NCBI RefSeq assembly: GCF_018595715.1
Contig: NZ_JAHEOJ010000024.1
Location: 1 to 64,000 of the forward strand
Direction of reading: 5' to 3'
Length of the DNA: 64,000 nucleotides
Source: Glaciecola sp. XM2
GTDB lineage: Bacteria > Pseudomonadota > Gammaproteobacteria > Enterobacterales > Alteromonadaceae
Part shown: positions 1 through 8,742 of the stretch, piece after piece
Numbering within the stretch: the stretch's first letter is position 1
Layout: each line of letters begins with the position of its first letter
Program-made: the position numbers and the translations under genes
Notes under the pieces: generated by a model
Told to the model about the DNA's origin: nothing
The model's database searches: none
The model's input: the letters and a program-made list of their open reading frames with translations, nothing else

Positions 1-1226
1 CGTTGTGGCGATGTAGCAGTGTACCACCCTGACTGTAAACAGAATACGTGATTTTTGTACTGCCATTGCTACTCACAACTTGCTTAACGCGGCGTTTGTG
101 GCCGTCGTAGAGGTAGTTAGATACACCTGAGCTATGCGTCATTTGGGTAGGTTGGTCGGAGGTATCGTAAACAAACGCAACCTTACCTGAATTGAGCGTG
201 TTTCCACGCGTATCGTATTGATAGCTGGCGGTAAATGGGGCAGACGTAGCGGTAGGCACACCAACGCCGGTGCTGCTGGCAGATGACACTCTGTTTAAGC
301 TGTTGTAATGAATATTGACCGTACGAGAGCCTAAGCGTTTTTGGCGAATGTTGCCCAAGGCATCATACTCAAACGAGGCATTGCCAAACGGCCCGGTTGC
401 TGAGGTTAAACGGCTAAGGCCATCGTACCCAAAACTGCGGTTGTTGGCGCTGCTTAGACCGTCAATGATACTCGTAAGGTTACTGCGCTTATCATAACTA
501 TGCGTGTAATTGACAGCGCTCGGTTTGGAGGCATGGCTGGTCCATAACTGCCTTGGAAGTAAACGGGCATCCAGACTTTGATGCAATGTATGACCATTGC
601 CATATCGCATTTGCGACCATGCGCCATTGGCATGATAAGCCATATTATTGGCATATACTTGGCCATTTGACGTTGCACTGAGCACTTGGCCTAAGCCATT
701 GAGGCCATAATCTATTTTACGTCTTGAGGGCAATGTGACTGAGGTCATGTGCATGCTGTTATTATACGTATAGTCAGTTTGCCACGTGTATCCGTCTAGT
801 CTTAGCGTTTCTTGTGTGAGGTTGTACATATTGTCATAAACGTACGTCCAATTTATCCCTGCTCTGTTTAAGGTCGCAAGGTTACCCACCGGACGGTAAG
901 TGTAAGTAGTATCGGGGGTGCTAGGATCAGCATAATCGAGCAGGGTTAAGCGGTTGAGATTATCATAATACGACGTCACTGCTGTGTTACCAGTAGGTGA
1001 GCCGCAACCATTTAACGCGGGCAGTCCTCTGGCAACGGTTTTAGTATGGCCCGTGGGATAATAGCTATACGCGGTATCACCGGTCTCGGGTGTACGATGG
1101 CGGCAAAGGCGCATAGCATTGTCATAAAAATAATATTGGGTCTGGTCTACCGTGCGGTTATGCTGTGTGCCATGCTGACGAAGGGTCAGCATGTTGCCCC
1201 ATATGGCATAGGTCATTTGTGTGGTG
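1..1226 (-). pseudogene. Rhs/YD-repeat protein fragment, 5' end lost, continues past the left edge
   Basis: One frame on the minus strand stays open from about 1275 down to base 1. From about 1226 it encodes typical Rhs/YD repeats: motifs such as YYFYDNAMRLCRHRTPE, SYYDNLNRLTLLDYAD, FGYDGLSRLTSATGPFGN and FEYDALGNIRQKRLG recur at roughly 20-residue spacing. Rhs proteins form large beta-cocoon shells that encapsulate a C-terminal toxin. The toxin end would lie left of the window. No signal peptide, PAAR or N-terminal domain precedes the repeats, because the frame runs straight into antisense of an RND pump gene. I therefore read this as an N-terminally truncated remnant or a recombination product. 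The repeat assignment is firm. Whether any product is made is unknown. Confidence 0.82.
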
Positions 1227-1567
1227 ACAACAATATCTTCACCCAGATTGGCCTGATTGTATTGGCAGGCTTAGCCACTAAAAATGCTATTCTCATTGTT
1301 GAGTTTGCAAAAGAGCAAGAGACTCAGGGCATGAGTATTATCGAAGCGCTCGTAAATGCAGCCAAAATAAGACTACGTCCTATCTTGATGACGTCGATTG
1401 CCTTTATTATGGGTGTGTTGCCGTTAGTGTTATCCACCGGCGCCGGGGCTGAAATGCGTCAAGCTATGGGCGTAGCGGTTTTCGCCGGAATGATTGGTGT
1501 CACTTTATTTGGTTTGTTGTTAACACCTTTATTTTACAAGATAGTCGCAAAAAAGCAGCGTAATTAA
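1223..1567 (+). pseudogene. C-terminal remnant of an AcrB-type RND efflux permease
   Basis: The last ~115 codons match the end of RND (hydrophobe/amphiphile efflux) permeases. The segment GDNNIFTQIGLIVLAGLATK, then KNAILIVEFA with the conserved Lys of the proton relay, the motif RLRPILMTSIAFIMGVLPLV, and the final two transmembrane helices are all present, ending in a basic tail. A full permease has about 1,030 residues, so some 900 residues are missing. Upstream of about 1223 the same frame reads through antisense Rhs sequence and is meaningless. There is no adaptor gene beside it. It differs clearly from the complete RND permease at 47.9-51.1 kb, so it is not a local duplicate. An ORF could start at 1046, but that N-terminal part is not RND-like. 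Confidence 0.85.
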
Positions 1568-1848
1568 ACAATGTAAAAGCGTTAAACAGCGACGGCTTAG
1601 TCAATTTGTGCTCCTCACCTAATGGCTAGGCTGTCGTTTCTTATTTTATATCGCCAAAATTGTATTTCTTGTAGATATATAAACAGCACCCCTCAGTTTT
1701 AAAGCTAACGACTAACCATCTCAGTCATTGATATCTTGCTTTTTCGACAAATCCAACCGAGAAAACGTCCACAATTTGGTCTTATAAAAACAGGGCAAAT
1801 GAAAACTCAATCACCGAAGTATTGATGCAAATCAAATAAAAATATGTA

Positions 1849-1867
1849 AATGAGATTGATTCTCATT
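1849..1867. promoter_or_regulatory. Fur box upstream of the TonB receptor
   Basis: The 19 bases AATGAGATTGATTCTCATT form an inverted repeat with 7-bp perfect arms (AATGAGA/TCTCATT), closely resembling the gammaproteobacterial Fur consensus built on TGAGAAT-N-ATTCTCA. It lies 59 bp before the start codon of the TonB-dependent receptor at 1927, a normal position for an iron-repressed promoter. Assignment is from sequence pattern only. Confidence 0.82.
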
Positions 1868-1926
1868 ACTGTTAGTGTTTTAATGCGCGCCTTCTCGCAA
1901 CACACTTTCCTAAAAATGGAGTTTAT

Positions 1927-4005
1927 ATGCGCCACGCACTTTCCCCGGTATACCTTGCCGTTTCACTTGTTTGCTTTTCGATGAGCGCAACGGCACAAGA
2001 GCAATCAAATGTTGCTGCCAACGAGTTAAAAAAACCATCTATTATGCCCACCCTTGAGGTGATTCAAGTTGTAGGCGATACAACACCTGTTTTACTCGAG
2101 CAAACAGGCTCGGTCGTCGTAATAGGCCTAGAGCAAATAGAAAGGATTCAGCCCCTCTCTACTGATGATATCTTGCGCAGAGTTGCGGGTATTAATGTAA
2201 AAAGCGAAGAAGAAACAGCAATAGTTGCAAATTTTGGTATCAGAGGATTGTCAGCCAGTGAATCAAAATCTTTAGTGTTGGAAGACGGTGTGCCCGTCGC
2301 GCCGGGGCTCTTCATTGGCAACGATCGTTATTTCAATCCGCGTATTCAACGTATCGCGCAAGTCGAAGTATTAAAGGGCTCTGCATCTTTGCGATATGGC
2401 CCCTCGACCATAGGTGGTGTGGTCAACTATCAAACCAAAACACCCGATGACGGGGTGACCTTAACGGCTCGCGCGGGCTCATTTAATATGCAAGAGCTTA
2501 GTCTTGAAGCCGGTGGCAAAAACAGCTCAGGCGATGCTTTTGCAGGTGTAGTGGCAACTTACGCCAGTAGCGACGGCTTCATGGATAAAGATTACGAAAT
2601 GACCGATGTGATGGCAAAAGCCGGTGTCATTTTTTCAAATGATCAAAAATTGGGGATCAAGGTTTCTCGCTACGAAAATGATGCGAACATCTCATACCGC
2701 GGCTTATTGCTCGGCGATTACAATAACAATGAAACCTACAATCCTGCACCCGACGATTACTTTCTCACCGACCGAACTGCCTTTGATATCAATCATGAAT
2801 GGGGCATTAGTGACGATGTCATACTCAAAACGGTCGTATATTGGAGCGAGATGACGCGTGATTACTGGCGCTATAGTGTAGACACCAACGCCTCAAACGA
2901 AGCCGGTCGTTGGATTTACACCGATGCACTAACCGGTAACAACCGAGCGTTTGAGCGCCAAGGCATTGAAACCCGGTTGAGCGTGGAGCATACCCTATTT
3001 GGACTGAGCGCTAGCAGTGAGTTTGGTTTGCGTTTTATGCACGAAGAGTCCGACGATACGCGCATACGAGCAACTCGCAGCGCGGATCGCACAGGCATAA
3101 ACGACCGGCATCGACAAGATTCTGCGAACAGTTTGGCCGGCTATGCGCAAAGCCGTATTGAGCTAAGCGATAACTTTGCCCTTACACCTGGCCTGCGCAT
3201 TGAATCGTATGAACAAAAACGCGAGATTTTAACGGATGACAACGCAACCGCTGAAACAAGCAATACTGAGTTCCTTCCAGGTATTGGCATGACCTATGAC
3301 CTTAGCGGCTCAGATCAACTTTACGGTGGAGTGTATAGAGCGTTTTCACCAGCGACTAATGGTGTGGCATTAGACGGCCTAGCCGATCAACAATTAGATG
3401 CTGAACGCTCTACTAACTTTGAGCTCGGTTTGCGCGGCAAAAAGCGTGACTTCTCATATGAAGTTGCCGCATTTTTCATGGACTTCAGTAACCAAGTGGT
3501 CACCGGCAACAGCAATCCTAACTTGTCTCAATCTAACGCGGGTGAAACCGAACATTATGGTATGGAGTTTATGTTCGCTTACTCGTTTGGTGGCGGTTTC
3601 AGCCTTGATACCAATGCCACATGGGTGCCTAACTCTGACTTTAAAACTGGCAGCAACGAAGGTAACCGCCTTCCTTACGCGCCAAAGGTAGTGGCTAATG
3701 CAGCGTTAAGTTATCAGCGTGATAAATTGAGCACGGTGTTGAGTGCCCATCATCGAGGCGAGCAGTTTGGAGATGCACAGAACACCGCGGAAATTCCAAG
3801 CGATGCTGCAGGTGGGATCTGGGGGGGGTTAATGCCTTCTTATACAGTACTTGATTTTACGGCTCAGTATGAGCTGGCGGATAATGTTCGCGTGTTTGGT
3901 GCGATTAAAAACCTTGCCGATAAACGATATATTACCGGACTTCGTCAAGGTATTTATGTAGGGCCAGAGCGTTCGTTTGAGCTGGGCATTACTTACGACT
4001 TTTAA
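1927..4005 (+). CDS. TonB-dependent outer-membrane receptor, FecA-like siderophore/ferric-chelate uptake
   Basis: The 692-residue protein starts with a signal peptide (cleavage near SMSATAQ) and a short periplasmic stretch with a TonB-box-like LEVIQVVGD at about 43-51. A plug domain follows (about 60-165) with the usual VAGINVKSEE, NFGIRGL, VLEDGVPVAPG and VEVLKGSASLRYGPSTIGGVVN signatures. The rest is the 22-strand barrel, ending in YDF with the terminal aromatic typical of outer-membrane proteins. The plug wording is closest to the FecA-type group that imports ferric dicitrate and similar chelates, although no long FecA signalling extension is seen and no FecI/FecR genes adjoin. A Fur box just upstream supports iron-repressed expression. 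The gene stands alone. Substrate is not determinable from sequence. Confidence 0.93.
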   Translation: MRHALSPVYLAVSLVCFSMSATAQEQSNVAANELKKPSIMPTLEVIQVVGDTTPVLLEQTGSVVVIGLEQIERIQPLSTDDILRRVAGINVKSEEETAIVANFGIRGLSASESKSLVLEDGVPVAPGLFIGNDRYFNPRIQRIAQVEVLKGSASLRYGPSTIGGVVNYQTKTPDDGVTLTARAGSFNMQELSLEAGGKNSSGDAFAGVVATYASSDGFMDKDYEMTDVMAKAGVIFSNDQKLGIKVSRYENDANISYRGLLLGDYNNNETYNPAPDDYFLTDRTAFDINHEWGISDDVILKTVVYWSEMTRDYWRYSVDTNASNEAGRWIYTDALTGNNRAFERQGIETRLSVEHTLFGLSASSEFGLRFMHEESDDTRIRATRSADRTGINDRHRQDSANSLAGYAQSRIELSDNFALTPGLRIESYEQKREILTDDNATAETSNTEFLPGIGMTYDLSGSDQLYGGVYRAFSPATNGVALDGLADQQLDAERSTNFELGLRGKKRDFSYEVAAFFMDFSNQVVTGNSNPNLSQSNAGETEHYGMEFMFAYSFGGGFSLDTNATWVPNSDFKTGSNEGNRLPYAPKVVANAALSYQRDKLSTVLSAHHRGEQFGDAQNTAEIPSDAAGGIWGGLMPSYTVLDFTAQYELADNVRVFGAIKNLADKRYITGLRQGIYVGPERSFELGITYDF

Positions 4006-4035
4006 GCAACACATCTTAAAGCTGTAAACTGAGTT

Positions 4036-4062
4036 AGGAGCGAGGCGAATAGCCGCGCTCCT
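4036..4062. terminator. Hairpin between convergent genes
   Basis: Arms AGGAGCG (4036-4042) and CGCTCCT (4056-4062) are perfect complements, with an inner GGC/GCC pairing, and sit between the convergent TonB receptor and NfeD genes. There is no U-run on either side, so it is a terminator-like stem rather than a classic intrinsic terminator. Confidence 0.4.
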
Positions 4063-4124
4063 CAAGTGAAAACGCCAATCTAAGCTATAAGATGGTCCTT
4101 CACAGCCTTAATTGCGGTAGCGCG

Positions 4125-4589
4125 TTAAACCATTTTAACGCGCAACACACCAACATCCATTTGTACCACTTTTACTTTACTACCTGCTTTAATCGGCACA
4201 TCTGCACTTAAATGCCAATTCACACCGGAGTATTGATGCGTCGGAAGCTGGTCGACTGGAGTGGTTGGGTCGATATCTGCCGGGCAAATAAAACTATGGC
4301 CAATCATGTCATTCTCGGCGCGCTTTAAATCGACCTTTGACTGCAACGCGCGCAGTTTATTCCATAACAAAGCTGCAAACACTGCCGTAAATACGGCAAT
4401 ACTCATTAATGACGAAAGCCATGTATCTGGGATAAGGCCAAAGTAAATCAGTGCAGAGGTTACGATGGTTGCCAGCCCCACAAAAAAGATAAAGAAGGTA
4501 CTAAAACCAAGCACAAGCACTTCAATAGCCAACAATATAATGCCTATGACTAACAGGGTCTCAGCATAGTGTTCAGAGAACCACCCCAT
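4125..4589 (-). CDS. NfeD family membrane protein
   Basis: The 154-residue protein has two or three hydrophobic segments in the first 75 residues (ETLLVIGIILLAIEVLVLGF and following) and then a soluble C-terminal beta-rich segment ending HLSADVPIKAGSKVKVVQMDVGVLRVKMV, the OB-fold typical of NfeD proteins (YbbK partner class). NfeD proteins pair with SPFH/stomatin proteins in the inner membrane and are thought to support membrane microdomain or quality-control functions. Its start codon lies one base after the stop of the upstream SPFH gene, so the two are surely co-transcribed. Length matches the short NfeD1b class, without the ClpP-like protease domain. Confidence 0.9.
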   Translation of the reverse strand: MGWFSEHYAETLLVIGIILLAIEVLVLGFSTFFIFFVGLATIVTSALIYFGLIPDTWLSSLMSIAVFTAVFAALLWNKLRALQSKVDLKRAENDMIGHSFICPADIDPTTPVDQLPTHQYSGVNWHLSADVPIKAGSKVKVVQMDVGVLRVKMV

Positions 4590-4590
4590 A

Positions 4591-5535
4591 TTATGCCCCC
4601 TTAGAACCTTGCAAAGACTTTATAATGGTCATTGCCTGAGCCACTACAGAGCCCGCCTCGGTGCTCGAGTCTGGTAGTAATACCACTGATGACTCTTTAG
4701 CGATGGCTTGTTTGGCCTCAATCGCTTTAGTCGCTAGGTCAAGCTCTATTGCCTTTTGCCCTTCTTCTGTATTAGCGGCTTTACCCACTTTATGCAGCGC
4801 TTCGGCTTGGGCTTCAGCAACTGCCACAATCGCTGATGCTTCACCTTGTGCTCTGAGGATTTGCTCATCTTTTTCAGCCTCTGCTGCAAGTACGACAGAT
4901 GCCTTTTCACCCTCAGCACGGTTGATTGCGGCTTGACGATCACCCTCTGATTCAAGAATTTGCGCACGTTTTACACGTTCGGCTTTCATTTGCGCTTCCA
5001 TCGCTTCCATAACAGAACTTGGGGGTACGATGTCTTTAATTTCATAGCGCATTACCTGTATACCCCAAGGGCCTGCCGCGGTATTGATTGCGCTCACAAT
5101 ATTGGTGTTTAAGATGTCGCGCTCTTCAAAGGTTTTATCGAGCTCCATTTTACCGAGCTCAGAACGCATGGTAGTTTGAGCAAGCTGAGTCACGGCAAAA
5201 ATATAATCTTCAACCCCATAAGTTGCCTTGTAAGGGTCTAGCACCCTAAAGTACAACACACCGTCCACTGCCAACGAAATGTTATCTCGGGTAATTGCGC
5301 TTTGCTCAGGTACATCTACTGCTTGTTCTTTTAGCGAGCGGTCTGCGGCTACTCGGTCAACAAAGGGTAAGATAAAATTCAAACCCGCTTCTTTCGTTGA
5401 CTGAAACTTGCCGAAGCGCTCGATAATAAACGCGCGGTTTTGTGGCACAAACTTAATTGAAGTGCGTAACAAAATAACGATAAGTATAATGAGCGCAACT
5501 TCGGCTCTGAAAATAAGGTCTAATAAAGCTTCCAT
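4591..5535 (-). CDS. SPFH/stomatin-like membrane protein (QmcA/paraslipin type)
   Basis: The protein has one N-terminal transmembrane helix (about 5-25), followed by an SPFH/band-7 domain with the hallmarks VPQNRAFIIERFGKFQ, AGLNFILPFVDRVA, TTMRSELGKMELD and GIQVMRYEIKDIVPP. A long Ala/Glu-rich coiled coil (about 190-280) precedes a short tail. I chose the ATG at 5535 because GGAAA lies just upstream (AAAGGAAACCACATG). A start 36 bases earlier at 5571 would add 12 non-membrane residues and lacks a better ribosome site. The gene forms a two-gene operon with nfeD. The family scaffolds lipid domains and modulates membrane proteases such as FtsH. E. coli qmcA-ybbK is the comparable pair. Confidence 0.92.
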   Translation of the reverse strand: MEALLDLIFRAEVALIILIVILLRTSIKFVPQNRAFIIERFGKFQSTKEAGLNFILPFVDRVAADRSLKEQAVDVPEQSAITRDNISLAVDGVLYFRVLDPYKATYGVEDYIFAVTQLAQTTMRSELGKMELDKTFEERDILNTNIVSAINTAAGPWGIQVMRYEIKDIVPPSSVMEAMEAQMKAERVKRAQILESEGDRQAAINRAEGEKASVVLAAEAEKDEQILRAQGEASAIVAVAEAQAEALHKVGKAANTEEGQKAIELDLATKAIEAKQAIAKESSVVLLPDSSTEAGSVVAQAMTIIKSLQGSKGA

Positions 5536-5726
5536 GTGGTTTCCTTTTGCATACAACGTTAGTCCATACATCGTCTCTTGATGTTGTATTTACCACAAGA
5601 GACGACTAAATTTAGCGATATAAGCTAATGCTAATCATACTACTTCTAGCAGCACCACATCACTAAAAACTTTTTACGATGTTATCTAGGTGTTTTTACT
5701 CTTTAATAGAATTTTAGGAATTAACA

Positions 5727-6212
5727 ATGAGTCAACAGCGGATCGCGCAATTAAAAAAACAATTCAATCTTATCGCTCACCCTGAGGGCGGTTTTTTTTC
5801 TGAAGAATACCGCTCCGAAATGAATGTGCTGTCGCCCGTTGTCAATCAACCTCGCCCAAGCATAACGCACATCTACTTTTTGCTTGAACACAGTCAAGTG
5901 AGCCGCTGGCATCGAGTGATGCATGACGAGATATGGAACTTATATGAGGGCGACCCGCTACGGATTATTTCATTGGCAGATGGGCAGGTGAAAGACCAAG
6001 TATTAGGGGAGCTAAATAACGTCATGCGCAGCGAGTTTTTCAAGCTTATTAAAGGAGGCGAATACCAGGCAGCAGAAACGACCGGTCAATACTCTTTTAT
6101 GGGCTGCACGGTCGCACCAGGTTTTGACTTTAAGGACTTTTCTTACGTTGAAGACCAAGCCACTCGCGATGAAATTCTGAATTTAGGTGGTGATTACGCA
6201 AAGTTCTTGTAA
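5727..6212 (+). CDS. Cupin-fold DUF985 family protein
   Basis: The 161-residue protein matches the DUF985/cupin-5 family (yeast YML079w-like). Diagnostic stretches are LIAHPEGGFFSEEYRS, ITHIYFLLEHSQVSRWHRV, DEIWNLYEGDPL and the closing CTVAPGFDFKDFSY. The family is a single-domain double-stranded beta-helix cupin with a binding pocket but no settled biochemical role. A ligand similar to a sugar-nucleotide epimerase substrate has been proposed from the fold. It is a single gene between the divergent SPFH operon and the convergent DUF5916 gene. ATG 5727 is about ten bases after TTTTAGGAATT. Confidence 0.88.
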   Translation: MSQQRIAQLKKQFNLIAHPEGGFFSEEYRSEMNVLSPVVNQPRPSITHIYFLLEHSQVSRWHRVMHDEIWNLYEGDPLRIISLADGQVKDQVLGELNNVMRSEFFKLIKGGEYQAAETTGQYSFMGCTVAPGFDFKDFSYVEDQATRDEILNLGGDYAKFL

Positions 6213-6220
6213 GTGCGTTG

Positions 6221-8521
6221 CTATGGCAACCAGCCGTAGCTGAACTTCATAAATACCGACTGATTATCGGCAACCAATTCTTCTAAATTATCATTATCAA
6301 ATGCAGATTGAGAGTATCCCACAAAGAACTTCGTCAATGGGTTAAGCTTATACGAATAAAGCAATTGAAAGCCTAGATCACGACTTTTACTTTGTACATC
6401 TATGGCGTAATTATCAGCATTTCTTTGAATATCTGAATAGGCCAATATCAGTCGTAAAAATTGCCGAGGATCGAATTGATAAGTAATCCTCGTATCAAGC
6501 AGGTTCGCAATAAATAAGGGCTGTTCTGCTGAGTCTAACTCGCTGTAAGTATGATCAAGGCTGACTCTCAAATGCGTGCCAATATTCAAATCTACACCCT
6601 GCTCAGCATACACCTGATCGCCCAAGCGATTATTCACCAAATCGACACGATCACCTACGCGCAAAAAGCCATAAAACTCGATTAACCCGTTGGGTTGCAT
6701 TTCAAAATAAGCACTCGCAGAGCGCTCTTCAAATTGTGTGGTATTGCCATCTATCGCCAAAGACGCGCGGTTTTCTCTTAAGCCAACTCGAGTGCGCTGG
6801 TCGTAGCCGATTTCGAAATAGCTTTGCAAGTCACCGGTGATATTAAACTCCGCCTCTAGTTCTTTCTCGATTAGTTCGCCTTGGTCGTTATGGGTAATGT
6901 CCCAATCGCCATTGATTTGAATACGATTCCACCAACTATCTTCATTCCACCAGCGATAACCACCACCAAATACGTAAAGCTGACGGTCCACATTACTGAT
7001 AAATCCTAAATCGCCCCTAAAATCCGCCTCGGTCACTTCTCGGCGCGCGTTGAGAAAATAATTACGCGTATCACGTTCATACTGCAGGCGATACGACAAA
7101 CCTTTAATAGTATCTTGGGTTTGTGTGCGCAGTGCCGCCTCGGTGAAATCACTTTCTTGACTACAATCTCTGTTACAAAAACGCTCGAACAAATCAGGAG
7201 CGTAGTCGGTGGCCGAATGCACAATTTGCGCTCTAACAGTATCTTGCTCGCTAATTCGTAGACGCGTATCCACACCGTTGACAATGTTTCTATAGTCATC
7301 TGAATCACGAACGGTCGTGACTAGGCCAAGCGAAACATCATCTGAATAATCATAGCGGTAACGCCCAGCGAAATTCACTGAGTCTTGCTTAAGCGTTGCA
7401 ACCGATGATCCTAAGTTGCCTGGCACCAAAAAACTGGTTGAAACGTCATTAGCGACAAAAACACCAATCGAATGATTTTCTACCCTACCGGTAAGCTTTG
7501 CTCCGTAATCAGGAGCGTTAATATTACGGGTGTACACAAGGTTTTGGAGAGAGGAAAAATACTCTTCATTCTCCACAAAAAATGGGCGCTGTTCGTCATT
7601 AAATAAAGCAAAATTATTATTGATGTTGAGCTGTGCTTGGTCTGCTTCAACTTGCGAAAAATCTGGGTTTAGTGTGCCTGAGAATGTTAGTTCTGGAGTA
7701 ATCCCCCAGTTAATATCTAAGCCTACTTCTTGGTTTCTCTGATAGTCCCACTCTCTATCACCGAACACATCACGATTGCGATTAACGCCCGCAACAACGG
7801 TGGGTGCTAATACCAAATTAGCGCCCTGTTTGGCATCTTTAAAGCCACTAACGCTGCCCATTTGACACAAGTTGCAGCTATTGTCTCGGTCAAATGGCAC
7901 CTGAGATATTCGGTAATTGTCGACGCGCGGGTAAAAACGCACAAACTCGACGCCCCACGTCTTTATCTCATTACTTTCTTGAAAGTTCATCAAACGCAGC
8001 GGGATACGCATCTCCACCACATAACCGTCAGACGTCAATTGGCCTGCTGAATCCCAAATGCCGTTCCAGCTACTGGACTCACTGCCTGTCATTTCATTTT
8101 CGATGGAATCTGTTTGAACGCCCAAAGGATTGACAAAAAACTGGTACGCTAGTCTACCGTCATTGTAGGTATCAAGCTTTACGCCAACAAACTCACCGCC
8201 AGCGTTAGTGTCACGATCTCTTAGAAAGGCCCTAATGGCTTGCGGGTTCGGATCTTTAGCAATAAATACCACAAGTAACTCAGTACCATTTTCAAAGAAC
8301 TTTACCTGCGTTCTCACCGGCGGCGCGGTATTTTCAAACGGACGAGTGACAAAATTTAGGTTCGTTTCAGCGGCATTGGTCCATTCATCTTCACTATAAA
8401 CACCGTCAATTGATACGTGATTATCAAGGTTTGGGATACTTAACTGAGATGTGTTTTGTTCGCTTGCTTGAATTGAGAATGAAAAGCAAAGCACCGCGAA
8501 CCAGGCTAACTGATATTGCAT
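6221..8521 (-). CDS. DUF5916 protein with N-terminal CBM9-like domain, probable outer-membrane barrel
   Basis: The 766-residue exported protein (signal peptide MQYQLAWFAVLCFSFSIQAS) has a carbohydrate-binding-family-9-like sandwich at about 25-210 (IDGVYSEDEWTNA, FIAKDPNPQAIRA, RDTNAGGEFVGVKLDTYND, VEMRIPLRLMNF). A long DUF5916 region follows (GLDINWGITPELTFSGTLNPDFSQVEADQAQLNIN, FALFNDEQRPFFVEN) whose alternating residues suggest an outer-membrane beta barrel. I chose ATG 8521 because AGAGG lies five bases upstream and the signal peptide begins there; the frame is open 29 codons further. The function is unknown. The family is frequent in marine Bacteroidetes and Gammaproteobacteria, often near polymer-degradation genes, but nothing nearby points to a substrate. 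Confidence 0.85.
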   Translation of the reverse strand: MQYQLAWFAVLCFSFSIQASEQNTSQLSIPNLDNHVSIDGVYSEDEWTNAAETNLNFVTRPFENTAPPVRTQVKFFENGTELLVVFIAKDPNPQAIRAFLRDRDTNAGGEFVGVKLDTYNDGRLAYQFFVNPLGVQTDSIENEMTGSESSSWNGIWDSAGQLTSDGYVVEMRIPLRLMNFQESNEIKTWGVEFVRFYPRVDNYRISQVPFDRDNSCNLCQMGSVSGFKDAKQGANLVLAPTVVAGVNRNRDVFGDREWDYQRNQEVGLDINWGITPELTFSGTLNPDFSQVEADQAQLNINNNFALFNDEQRPFFVENEEYFSSLQNLVYTRNINAPDYGAKLTGRVENHSIGVFVANDVSTSFLVPGNLGSSVATLKQDSVNFAGRYRYDYSDDVSLGLVTTVRDSDDYRNIVNGVDTRLRISEQDTVRAQIVHSATDYAPDLFERFCNRDCSQESDFTEAALRTQTQDTIKGLSYRLQYERDTRNYFLNARREVTEADFRGDLGFISNVDRQLYVFGGGYRWWNEDSWWNRIQINGDWDITHNDQGELIEKELEAEFNITGDLQSYFEIGYDQRTRVGLRENRASLAIDGNTTQFEERSASAYFEMQPNGLIEFYGFLRVGDRVDLVNNRLGDQVYAEQGVDLNIGTHLRVSLDHTYSELDSAEQPLFIANLLDTRITYQFDPRQFLRLILAYSDIQRNADNYAIDVQSKSRDLGFQLLYSYKLNPLTKFFVGYSQSAFDNDNLEELVADNQSVFMKFSYGWLP

Positions 8522-8667
8522 GAAACCTCTTTTTGAGTCGGAAATTGCGGCGAAGTATATCAATGTTCTTAAACAAAACGCGAGCTCTGAGTAACAAATT
8601 TGTAACAAGTTAATAACCGTTGCTCGCGCGTCAAATCGACTAAAGTCTTATGCCGAAAAAGGGTACA

Positions 8668-8696
8668 TAAACAATAATTTTACATGCTATTGTTTA
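8668..8696. repeat. AT-rich inverted repeat upstream of the diguanylate cyclase
   Basis: Arms TAAACAATA (8668-8676) and TATTGTTTA (8688-8696) are perfect 9-bp complements, separated by 11 bases and followed by a T-run. It lies about 47 bp before the start of the GGDEF gene. The 20-bp centre spacing fits an operator for a dimeric regulator. It could also be a weak hairpin. Confidence 0.4.
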
Positions 8697-8742
8697 TTTT
8701 TTGTACTAAGGTGGCGCTGAGCTTCTGCACGCAAAAATATTC

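Noticed and set aside
1046-1222. N-terminal part of the plus-strand ORF ending at 1567
   Set aside because: These codons are antisense to in-frame Rhs repeats on the other strand and have no RND similarity; only the portion from about 1223 is RND.
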